Source of the DNA: Sphaerochaeta halotolerans
Lineage (GTDB): Bacteria > Spirochaetota > Spirochaetia > Sphaerochaetales > Sphaerochaetaceae
Length of the DNA stretch: 64,000 bases
NCBI RefSeq assembly: GCF_003429665.1
Contig: NZ_QUWK01000002.1
Span: 249,848-313,847 of the forward strand
Reading direction: 5' to 3'
A program made the translations under genes and the position numbers. Below, piece by piece: positions 16,655 through 23,897 of the stretch; the first letter of the stretch is position 1, and every line of letters starts with the position of its first letter. The notes beneath the pieces were generated by a model. That model worked only from the letters and a program-made list of their open reading frames with translations. It was not told the origin of the DNA and made no database searches.

Positions 16655-18055
16655 ATGAACAGAATACTAATACAAGACGGATTGCTCGTTGATACGGAAT
16701 GGACCAGGCATGCTGACATCTTGATCGAGGATTCGAAGATTGTGCATATTGCAGCAAAGATCGATCCAGATACCTTGCCTGAAGGAACAGAGATTGTACA
16801 GGCCGAGGATATGTGTGTGTTGCCAGGTATCATCGATGCCCACACTCATTATCACTTGGTCAGCAGGGGCACAGTGACAGCTGACTCCTTTGAGGAGGGT
16901 AGCCGCTGTGCAGCCTTCGGTGGTGTGACGTGTGTTGTTGATTTTGCCGATGATGACAAGAAAGGGAATCTTGCTGCCTGTGCAAAAGCGAGAAGCACAG
17001 CTATGGGAAAAGAGATGGCGGTGGACTTCTCATTGCATCAAGGGGTGTATGCCTACCGTGAAGGTTTGGAAGAGGAGCTGATACAGCTGAAGAAGGCGGG
17101 GGTGAAGGTCATCAAGATGTTCACCACGTACAAGGATGTCGGCTACCTTGTTGATGATCAGGAAGAGTTGCGCAAGATTTTTGCATTGTGCAAGAAATAT
17201 GATCTTTTAGTAAGTGTTCACTGCGAGGATGATGCAACCATCCAGAAGGTGAATAGCTCTTATTCTGGTCCTTACACGCCTCCATCCCATGCAGTGCTCC
17301 GCCCGAGCGAAGCCGAGGCCCGCGGCATCGATACGGTAGGAAGAATTGCCTTGGAGCTGGATATGCCTCTGTATGTAGTGCACCTCTCCAGCAAGGCTGG
17401 TCTTCAGAAGGTGAGAGAGCTTCGGGCAAAAGGTCTTAGGGTAATTCTAGAAACCACTCCTCATTACCTGTTCTTGGACAAGAGTAAGCTAGAAGGGGAG
17501 GATGGACCTCTGTATGTAATGACGCCTCCTTTGCGGAGCAAGGAAGATAATGAGGCATTGCAGGAAGCAGTCCTGAATGGGGAAGTCCAGATTATTGCAA
17601 CCGACCACTGTTCTTTCACTCGTGAGCAGAAGCTTTCCAGCAAGGATGTGAGGACAATCCTTCCAGGGATTCCAGGTTCAGAGGAACTTCTGAGTTTGGT
17701 GTACTCCTTCGCTGCAAATAGTGGCAGGATTGGAATTCAGCAGGTAGTGAACCTACTCAGCACCGCACCTGCTAAGGCGTTTGGGCTCTATCCACAGAAA
17801 GGTTCCATCCGGGTGGGAAGTGATGCAGACTTGGTCATTTTCGATCCCGATATGGCGTGGACTATCAGCAAAGAGAATATCCATTCAGCAAGCGGGTATA
17901 CTCCATATGAGGGTATGCAGGTCATTGGCAAGCCTATCATGACCTACCTTCGTGGACGGTTGATCATGGGGGATAATATCTATCTTGGTCGTGCTGGACA
18001 CGGCGAGTTTGTCCCTCAGGACGATGTAGGAAGAGGAAAAACTATCATGCACTGA
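16655..18055 (+). CDS. Dihydropyrimidinase / hydantoinase family amidohydrolase
   Basis: A 466-residue cyclic amidohydrolase. Metal ligands are visible in order: HTHYH after PGIIDA, a candidate carbamylated Lys in VKVIKMFTTYK, His in VSVHCEDD, His in YVVHLSSKAG, and Asp in IIATDHCSF. The family opens dihydropyrimidine or hydantoin rings (EC 3.5.2.2). Allantoinase and dihydroorotase are less likely given the length and the KMFTTYK context. The adjacent cytidine deaminase fusion supports a pyrimidine role. No dihydropyrimidine dehydrogenase or beta-ureidopropionase is nearby, so a complete reductive pathway is not shown here. Confidence 0.85.
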   Translation: MNRILIQDGLLVDTEWTRHADILIEDSKIVHIAAKIDPDTLPEGTEIVQAEDMCVLPGIIDAHTHYHLVSRGTVTADSFEEGSRCAAFGGVTCVVDFADDDKKGNLAACAKARSTAMGKEMAVDFSLHQGVYAYREGLEEELIQLKKAGVKVIKMFTTYKDVGYLVDDQEELRKIFALCKKYDLLVSVHCEDDATIQKVNSSYSGPYTPPSHAVLRPSEAEARGIDTVGRIALELDMPLYVVHLSSKAGLQKVRELRAKGLRVILETTPHYLFLDKSKLEGEDGPLYVMTPPLRSKEDNEALQEAVLNGEVQIIATDHCSFTREQKLSSKDVRTILPGIPGSEELLSLVYSFAANSGRIGIQQVVNLLSTAPAKAFGLYPQKGSIRVGSDADLVIFDPDMAWTISKENIHSASGYTPYEGMQVIGKPIMTYLRGRLIMGDNIYLGRAGHGEFVPQDDVGRGKTIMH

Positions 18056-18078
18056 GCTTGAGCAAGTGTTTTTCACTT

Positions 18079-18106
18079 ACGGCATCCTCTGCAGGATGCC
18101 GTCTTT
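18079..18106 (+). terminator. Intrinsic terminator after the hydantoinase gene
   Basis: Perfect 10-bp stem ACGGCATCCT / AGGATGCCGT with loop CTGC, followed by CTTT. Ends the upstream transcript. Confidence 0.85.
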
Positions 18107-18120
18107 ATACAGTACACTTA

Positions 18121-18149
18121 TTGTCACAATAGGTTATTTTCACTAGACT
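18121..18149 (+). promoter_or_regulatory. Sigma70-type promoter of the HAD-deaminase fusion gene
   Basis: TTGTCA (18121-18126), 17-bp spacer, TAGACT (18144-18149), followed by AAGGAG before the ATG at 18167. The core around the -10 (18136-18155) is nearly identical to 41313-41332 before the radical SAM gene. Confidence 0.7.
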
Positions 18150-18166
18150 AACAGCAAGGAGTTTCC

Positions 18167-19336
18167 ATGATTGAAGGAATACTGTTTGACATGGATGGGG
18201 TTCTCATTGATTCCGAGCCTGTCATCCTCCACGCTGCCATGGAATATTTGGAGCGTATAGGGATAACGGTCAAACCTGAGGATTTTACTCCATTTATTGG
18301 GGCGGGAGACAGAAGATTTCTTTGCGGTGTAGCAGAGAAATATGGCGTTGCATTGGACTTCGAGGAAGCCAAAGAAGCTTTTTTTTCGCTTTATGCCGAA
18401 TATGCTCTGGATCGTGGGCCACTTGAAGGGGTCCATCGGTTCATTGCCAATGCGCGCAAGGCTGGGTTGAAATTGGCACTTGCCACCAGTGCTGATCGGA
18501 CAAAGGCCGAGATAAATCTTCGTGCCATAGGACTTAAAGCGTCAGATTTTGATTACATGGTAACCGGTGAGAGCATCAAGCGTAACAAACCGAATCCAGA
18601 TATCTATCAGTTGGCTTCCCTTTCCATGGGGCTTCCACCCCAGGAATGTCTGGTGATTGAGGATGCCATAAACGGTATACGTGCTGGAAAGCAAGCAGGA
18701 TGTTCAGTCTGCGCAGTTACCACCACATTCTCCCTGCCTGAACTTGTTGAAGCAGGTGCAGACTATGTACTCTCAAGCCTGGATGCCTTTGAGGATTTTC
18801 AGAGCCGTGAAGAGCTTGAGATGATTCTCTCTTCAAGCAAGGGGAACGATGAACGTGTTGTGTACGGGGCAAATAAGATTCTGGAAGCTTCTTCGCCTTT
18901 GATGGGTGAGAAAGCTCTCTTGGAATTTGCCATTAAACAAGCCTATGAAGCACGAAAGAACGCTTACACTCCATACTCCAAGTACAAGGTTGGGGCTTCG
19001 GTGGTCAGCGCTGCTACAAACCGTGTGTATAGTGGATGCAACGTGGAAAATTCCAGTTATGGAGCAACCATCTGTGCAGAACGCAATGCAATCCTCAATG
19101 CCATAGCAAATGAAGGGACCGTTGGGATTTCCCTTTTGGTTGTAGTCAGCGAAGATGCCCCTCCTGCGCCCCCCTGCGCCCAATGCCTGCAAGTCCTCGC
19201 TGAATTCAGCCGTAGCAATACCGCTGTTCATCTGGTGGATGTTGCCTTTGCTGAAGGGAGAGATGGCAGTCATATAGTGTACAGATTTGAAGATTTGTTG
19301 CCACATCCCTTCATATTTCCCACGATGAGGTCATGA
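18167..19336 (+). CDS. Fusion protein: HAD phosphatase plus cytidine deaminase
   Basis: One 389-residue polypeptide with two complete enzymes. Residues 1-220 are a HAD subfamily IA phosphatase of the beta-phosphoglucomutase type: D8 and D10 in FDMDGVL, S108 in ATSAD, K141 in NKPNP, acid pair in VIEDAING. Residues about 246-375 are a tetrameric-type cytidine deaminase: YSKYKVGAS, CNVENSSYGATICAERNA with zinc ligand C303 and catalytic E305, and PPCAQC with C337 and C340. No frame break and no internal ribosome site separate the halves. A joint role in nucleotide dephosphorylation and cytidine deamination for salvage is inference. It overlaps the next gene by 4 nt. Confidence 0.92.
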   Translation: MIEGILFDMDGVLIDSEPVILHAAMEYLERIGITVKPEDFTPFIGAGDRRFLCGVAEKYGVALDFEEAKEAFFSLYAEYALDRGPLEGVHRFIANARKAGLKLALATSADRTKAEINLRAIGLKASDFDYMVTGESIKRNKPNPDIYQLASLSMGLPPQECLVIEDAINGIRAGKQAGCSVCAVTTTFSLPELVEAGADYVLSSLDAFEDFQSREELEMILSSSKGNDERVVYGANKILEASSPLMGEKALLEFAIKQAYEARKNAYTPYSKYKVGASVVSAATNRVYSGCNVENSSYGATICAERNAILNAIANEGTVGISLLVVVSEDAPPAPPCAQCLQVLAEFSRSNTAVHLVDVAFAEGRDGSHIVYRFEDLLPHPFIFPTMRS

Positions 19337-20613
19337 TGCGTCAGTTCCGATTGGTATCCATAGTTATTATTAGTATGATTCTTCTGGGAACCAGTTGCTC
19401 AAGTACTCATCATATGATTGCTCCAGAGGTAGTTGCTGCTGATATTCCACTCGGGGAAAAGCTCTCTTCATTTCAGATTCCTACCGTCCGGGTATCCTAT
19501 CCTGATGTGTACTATGATGGTATTGCATGGAAAGATCGACTTATTGAGTTGGTTGAAGGAGCGGAGGATTATTTGGTCACCAGTGCATTCCTTGCTTCCA
19601 GTTCCGAGGAGTTGGAAGCACTTTACAGTGCGCTTGCCATGAAAGCAGAGAGTGGAGTCCGCGTATACTTCGTTGTAGATGGGGCAGGCTCCTTTGATAT
19701 GACTGAAACCCGGTACCATCTGATACCGTTGAAATTTCTCCGTGAAAGCGGGGTCCATCTCTTGGAGTTCAATCCACTGAGTGGTGCGCGGTTGGTAAGT
19801 GGTCTGAACCTTCTGTACCGTGACCATCGGAAATTTCTCATCATAGATGGAAAGCAGATTGCACTAGGAGGGATGAACCTCAACTATATTTCTATCGGCG
19901 CAGAAAACGAACAGTTGCAACGAGACAGCATGTATGAATTCAATTCCCCTGAACTCTGCAACCTTATTCTTGATTACTTCGTTCCTTGGTGGAATGAACA
20001 AACATGGGATGAAATTGCCAGGGAAGATTTTTCTATTGATACAACCACACTTGATGGAAAAAAGACATACCAAGGTTGGTACGTAAACCAGGAACCGGGA
20101 AGCGCACAGATAAGTAAGCTGGTTGGCTCCTTGCTCAGTGAGGCCGATCATTCGGTGCAGATGCTTCCGTTTCTTCCCTTCATGGATGAGGAGATGATTG
20201 AGGCATTCCGTATGGCACAAGAGCGAGGTGTAGAGATTCAAATGATTATTCCCTTTGACCGGAGGGCCACCAATCGAAAGGGAATCGAGTACATGACCAA
20301 GGATTTGCTTGACATGGGCATCGATCTTCGCATTGAGAGAGAGAGTGCAGAAACGCAACGGCTGTTGCATGAGAAGCTGATCATTGTTGATGAGCGCTAT
20401 GTGATGATAGGTTCCACAAATATTAATTACCGCTCGATGAACCTTGCCTATGAGAATTCCCTGGTGATTGACAGCCCTGAACTGGCTCAGCAATTGAAGC
20501 TTCATTTTGAACAGCTGTATGAGAAAACAATTCCCATAACTGAAGAGATGGCCGATCGGTGGCATACCCTCAGAAACTGGCCCCGTTTCATAACCGCATT
20601 TTTTGGAGGCTGA
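19333..20613 (+). CDS. Phospholipase D-like (cardiolipin synthase-type) lipoprotein
   Basis: A 426-residue protein with two HKD motifs, HRKFLIIDG and HEKLIIVDE, each followed by a Gly/Asn-rich stretch (LGGMNLNY and GSTNINYRS). That is the two-repeat PLD superfamily layout seen in cardiolipin synthases. The N-terminus is a signal sequence ending LLGTSCSS, a relaxed spirochaetal lipobox with C22 as probable lipidation site, so it would be a surface or periplasmic lipoprotein. Phospholipid transfer or hydrolysis in the envelope is likely but the substrate is unknown. Start overlaps the fusion gene; two small exported proteins follow. Confidence 0.82.
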   Translation: MMRQFRLVSIVIISMILLGTSCSSTHHMIAPEVVAADIPLGEKLSSFQIPTVRVSYPDVYYDGIAWKDRLIELVEGAEDYLVTSAFLASSSEELEALYSALAMKAESGVRVYFVVDGAGSFDMTETRYHLIPLKFLRESGVHLLEFNPLSGARLVSGLNLLYRDHRKFLIIDGKQIALGGMNLNYISIGAENEQLQRDSMYEFNSPELCNLILDYFVPWWNEQTWDEIAREDFSIDTTTLDGKKTYQGWYVNQEPGSAQISKLVGSLLSEADHSVQMLPFLPFMDEEMIEAFRMAQERGVEIQMIIPFDRRATNRKGIEYMTKDLLDMGIDLRIERESAETQRLLHEKLIIVDERYVMIGSTNINYRSMNLAYENSLVIDSPELAQQLKLHFEQLYEKTIPITEEMADRWHTLRNWPRFITAFFGG

Positions 20614-20615
20614 TG

Positions 20616-21146
20616 ATGAAGAAGTCAACGATTCTTTGTATGCTTCTATTGTTTCTTCTCTCAACTCCGTTGTTATCTCGCTCCTTGGGATACGGATTAG
20701 GATACTATGGTGAAGAGATAATGGATGGCCCCGAGCGGGTGTCCAGTGGTGTGGAAGTCTCACTGGCTTACCAGCCATGGCTCCTGGAATATGGGAATCC
20801 TTCCCTTGTGGGTAAAGTTGCTTTTGGTACCGATCAAGATAAAGAATGGGTCATCCCATACCTGCAGGCAGGCTTGAATATTGATCTTGTGAGGACCATG
20901 AATCATCCCTTCAACGTTATTGCTCACAATGTGATTGCCTATACTCCTGCTATAGGGCTTTTCTATCAGATGGATCCGATGAGGGAGTCCTCCTCCTTTA
21001 CCGTGGAAATGAGTCCATTGAAGTTGAGCCAAAAAGATTTTTGGTATGAATTTTTTTCCCCATTCATCTCCTTTAATCTGGATGAGGGGGTAGTGGACAG
21101 TTGGGGTATTACCCTTGTCCGTTATACGTATTTTGTCACCAAGTAG
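20616..21146 (+). CDS. Small exported protein, unknown function
   Basis: A 176-residue protein with a clear signal peptide (KKSTILCMLLLFLLSTPLLSRS). I do not recognise a family. The mature part is rich in aromatic and Gly residues with alternating hydrophobic positions (VEVSLAYQPWLLEYG, WGITLVRYTYFVTK), which suggests a small beta-barrel or outer-membrane-associated protein. GGAGG lies before tandem ATGs at 20613 and 20616; the second gives better spacing. It directly follows the PLD-like lipoprotein and precedes another exported protein by 6 nt, so the three form an envelope operon. Confidence 0.6.
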   Translation: MKKSTILCMLLLFLLSTPLLSRSLGYGLGYYGEEIMDGPERVSSGVEVSLAYQPWLLEYGNPSLVGKVAFGTDQDKEWVIPYLQAGLNIDLVRTMNHPFNVIAHNVIAYTPAIGLFYQMDPMRESSSFTVEMSPLKLSQKDFWYEFFSPFISFNLDEGVVDSWGITLVRYTYFVTK

Positions 21147-21152
21147 GATGTC

Positions 21153-21701
21153 ATGCATAAGAAATTGTTGTTGCTAGGTATAATTGTATTGATGATTGCT
21201 TCCCCACTCTTTGCTGGGTATTTCGACCTAGGAATCACCTTGGGGACCAATGCCCATCTGTATGAAAAAGAGCTGGATTCGAGTAGGATGAAGCTTGCTT
21301 GGGGACTTTCTTCAGGTTTGACCGATGTGTGGGAATTTGATGTTCAAGTAGATACTCGAATCATGCCTTCTCCCTTTAGTAGCTCATCTGTTTCCTTGCT
21401 CATGCAGCGTACCTTGCTCGGCCAACGTTCCACCGGGTCTGCCATAGCTGGGGTAGGGGTCAATACACTTATGGGAGCGGGCATCATGATCAGCCCCTAC
21501 CGTGAGGAAGGGACCTTGGGGGTCAGCCATGTGCTGCTCTCATTGACCCCTGTCACAATAGGAAGCCCCGTAATGGGGAAGAGAGAGCGTATGCTCTCTC
21601 TCACCCTTGCCTACAATCTATCGAACGGACAGATTGGACTGCTCTTCGATTTAATCAAATATGATTTCTATGTGGTCGGCACCTATAAGGATTACCTTTA
21701 A
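21153..21701 (+). CDS. Small exported protein, probable outer-membrane beta-barrel
   Basis: A 182-residue protein with signal peptide KKLLLLGIIVLMIASPLFAGY. The mature part has alternating strands (FDLGITLGTNAHLY, WEFDVQVDTRIMP, MLSLTLAYNLSNGQIGLLF) and ends in aromatic-rich strands, in keeping with a small barrel. No family recognised. Ribosome site TAGGATG precedes ATG 21153. Its TAA stop shares TTAA with the stop of rpiB on the other strand. Confidence 0.6.
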   Translation: MHKKLLLLGIIVLMIASPLFAGYFDLGITLGTNAHLYEKELDSSRMKLAWGLSSGLTDVWEFDVQVDTRIMPSPFSSSSVSLLMQRTLLGQRSTGSAIAGVGVNTLMGAGIMISPYREEGTLGVSHVLLSLTPVTIGSPVMGKRERMLSLTLAYNLSNGQIGLLFDLIKYDFYVVGTYKDYL

Positions 21702-22144
21702 CAAGTCCCTTCCAGAGCCATAATCTTGTCAACTCGTCTCTGGTGCCGTTCCCCTTCAAAGGTAGCATCCATGAAGGCATCAAGCATATCTACAGGATCT
21801 TCCGGGTAATCGATTCTTCCACCAAATGCAATAAAGTTGGCATCATTGTGGCGTCTTGCCATGGCTGCCGCATAGCAGTTCTGGGGAAGCGCACAACGGA
21901 TTCCATCAACCTTATTTGCACTGATGGAGACTCCAATACCGGTTCCACAGAGGACGATGCCAAACTCATACCCACCCTTCTTATACTCCAGGCAAGCTTC
22001 TTTGGCGATATCAGGATAGTCAACTGAATCATTGGAAGTAACTCCCAAATAGTTCACTGTATATCCCATCTTTTCCAGATATCCAAGCAATCTCTTGGCC
22101 AGTTCAACCGCACCATGGTCATTAGCAAGTACTACACTAGGCAT
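21698..22144 (-). CDS. rpiB: Ribose-5-phosphate isomerase B (RpiB/LacAB family)
   Basis: A 148-residue sugar-phosphate isomerase of the non-oxidative pentose phosphate pathway. VVLANDHGAVELAK at the N-terminus and the active-site loop VLCGTGIGVSISANKVDGIRC are diagnostic, with Cys in the loop as the expected base. Normal length. RBS AAGGAGA before ATG. It is divergent from ppaC, and its stop overlaps the small barrel gene stop through TTAA. Confidence 0.93.
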   Translation of the reverse strand: MPSVVLANDHGAVELAKRLLGYLEKMGYTVNYLGVTSNDSVDYPDIAKEACLEYKKGGYEFGIVLCGTGIGVSISANKVDGIRCALPQNCYAAAMARRHNDANFIAFGGRIDYPEDPVDMLDAFMDATFEGERHQRRVDKIMALEGTC

Positions 22145-22207
22145 ATTACATCTCCTTGGTTCTTTTGATGGTACCCTATTTACCCAGCTCTGACTAGCTG
22201 TTATAAG

Positions 22208-22236
22208 TTGTCAGAAAAGCTCAACTCGGATAGAAT
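22208..22236 (+). promoter_or_regulatory. Sigma70-type promoter of ppaC
   Basis: TTGTCA (22208-22213), 17-bp spacer, TAGAAT (22231-22236), 23 nt before the GTG start. Confidence 0.7.
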
Positions 22237-22259
22237 AACGGACAACAGAGGAGCATGTC

Positions 22260-23894
22260 GTGGCTGAAATATTTGTGTGTGGACATCGTAATCCGGATAT
22301 GGACAGCATCTGTGCTGCCCATAGCTATGCATTTCTGAAAAACAAGGTCGACCCCAACAACACCTATTATCCGGTGCGATGTGGGAATCTCAATGATACT
22401 ACCAAAGCTCAGTTTGATAGACTGGGTGTGACCCCCCCACCTTTCATCAAGGATGTTCGTACCAAGGTGCTCAGTGTTACCCGAAACACCGAATCGGTAG
22501 TTCAGGTAGGAGATCCCGTGTACAACTTGGTCTCTTTTTATGGCTCTTCAAGCAAATCATCAGTTGTACCGGTCATGGAGGGAGAGCAGTATCGTGGTCT
22601 CTTGAGTGTTGATGAGGTAAGCAGCTTTTTTCTGAAGGAGAACGGCGGTGAGCGTCCAATCTATCACTTCGTCGTGGATAATTTTCCCAAAGTGCTGAAG
22701 GGCTCATTCCTGAAACGAGGAGAGAAGGCAACCTTCGATGCTCCTATCATGGTAGGAGCGATGCGTTATGTAATCTTTTGCAAACATATGGAGGCGTTGG
22801 AAGGAAGGCCTCCCATCTTGGTTGTCGGTGACAGGGAAGACCACATCAGAAAAGCTATCGAATTGCAGATTCCGGCTATCGTCCTGACAGGAATTGAGGA
22901 TCATGTCACCAGTAATGTCGACTGGGATTCCTACCAAGGGCCTGTGTATCTCAGCGCGCTTGATACTGCGGAGACGCTCCGGCTCTTGCGTCTCAGTGTA
23001 CCGGTCAAGGAATTGATGGTTCAGGACCCCATCAGACTCGAGGATGACTGTCTCTTTGATGTGGCACGGGATATCCTTGCCGAGAGTGAATATCGTGGAC
23101 TTCCTGTCTTTAAGGGTGGTAAGTATACGGGCTTTGTCACCCGCCGTTGTTTCCTTGAGAGGCCAAAGACAAAAGTAATCATGGTAGACCACAATGAAAC
23201 GGAGCAAGGCGTCAGTGGTATCGATGAGGCTGAGGTTCTGGAAATCATAGACCACCATCGTCTGGGGGCAGCAAAGACCCGCAATCCTATTTTCATTTAC
23301 TGTGAGCCACTGGGCTCCACTTGTACCATCATTTACAAGTTGTATATTCGGTACAATATTGAGATATCACCAGAAATGGCTCGCGTCCTCCTCTCGGGAA
23401 TTGTCAGTGACACAGTAATGCTTAAGAGTCCCACTACGACATTCGAGGATTATACAGCGGTACAGGATCTTCTGGTTCTAGGGGATGTTGAGGATATGCG
23501 CACGTTTGGGGAAACGATGTTCAGTAGTGGAGCCTCCTTGGCAAAAGAAGATCCTCGCAAAATGCTCGAGGCAGATTTCAAAGTCTATCGAGAACTTGGT
23601 GTTACGTTCGGTATCGGGCAGTGTGAAGTCACCACACTCAGTGACATAGATGAGTACAAGGATACCTATCTCTCTGAATTGGAGCTCCTGAAAATGGCCC
23701 AAGGCCTGGACTGGGCAATGTTCCTGATCACTGATGTTGTAAAGGAAAATAGTATTCTCTTGATGACCAGCTTGCCGATAACAGAGCGAAAACTTGCCTA
23801 TGAGAAGCTAGGGGAAGGGAAGTACTTCCTACCGGGAGTCCTTTCCAGAAAGAAGCAGTTGCTTCCAGAGATCCTGAGGGTTCTTGAGGAGTAG
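22260..23894 (+). CDS. ppaC: Family II (Mn-dependent) inorganic pyrophosphatase with inserted CBS and DRTGG-type domains
   Basis: A 544-residue DHH-family pyrophosphatase. The N-terminal catalytic block has GHRNPDMDSICAA; the later block has VMVDHNETEQ and the DHH motif in IIDHHRLGA; the C-terminal DHHA2 region contains LPGVLSRKKQLLP. Between them (about 65-300) is a CBS pair with an intervening DRTGG-like segment, as in nucleotide-regulated CBS-PPases where AMP/ADP inhibit and diadenosine polyphosphates activate. GTG start after AGAGGAG. It drives biosynthesis by removing PPi, and the insertion ties this to energy charge. Confidence 0.93.
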   Translation: MAEIFVCGHRNPDMDSICAAHSYAFLKNKVDPNNTYYPVRCGNLNDTTKAQFDRLGVTPPPFIKDVRTKVLSVTRNTESVVQVGDPVYNLVSFYGSSSKSSVVPVMEGEQYRGLLSVDEVSSFFLKENGGERPIYHFVVDNFPKVLKGSFLKRGEKATFDAPIMVGAMRYVIFCKHMEALEGRPPILVVGDREDHIRKAIELQIPAIVLTGIEDHVTSNVDWDSYQGPVYLSALDTAETLRLLRLSVPVKELMVQDPIRLEDDCLFDVARDILAESEYRGLPVFKGGKYTGFVTRRCFLERPKTKVIMVDHNETEQGVSGIDEAEVLEIIDHHRLGAAKTRNPIFIYCEPLGSTCTIIYKLYIRYNIEISPEMARVLLSGIVSDTVMLKSPTTTFEDYTAVQDLLVLGDVEDMRTFGETMFSSGASLAKEDPRKMLEADFKVYRELGVTFGIGQCEVTTLSDIDEYKDTYLSELELLKMAQGLDWAMFLITDVVKENSILLMTSLPITERKLAYEKLGEGKYFLPGVLSRKKQLLPEILRVLEE

Positions 23895-23897
23895 CTT

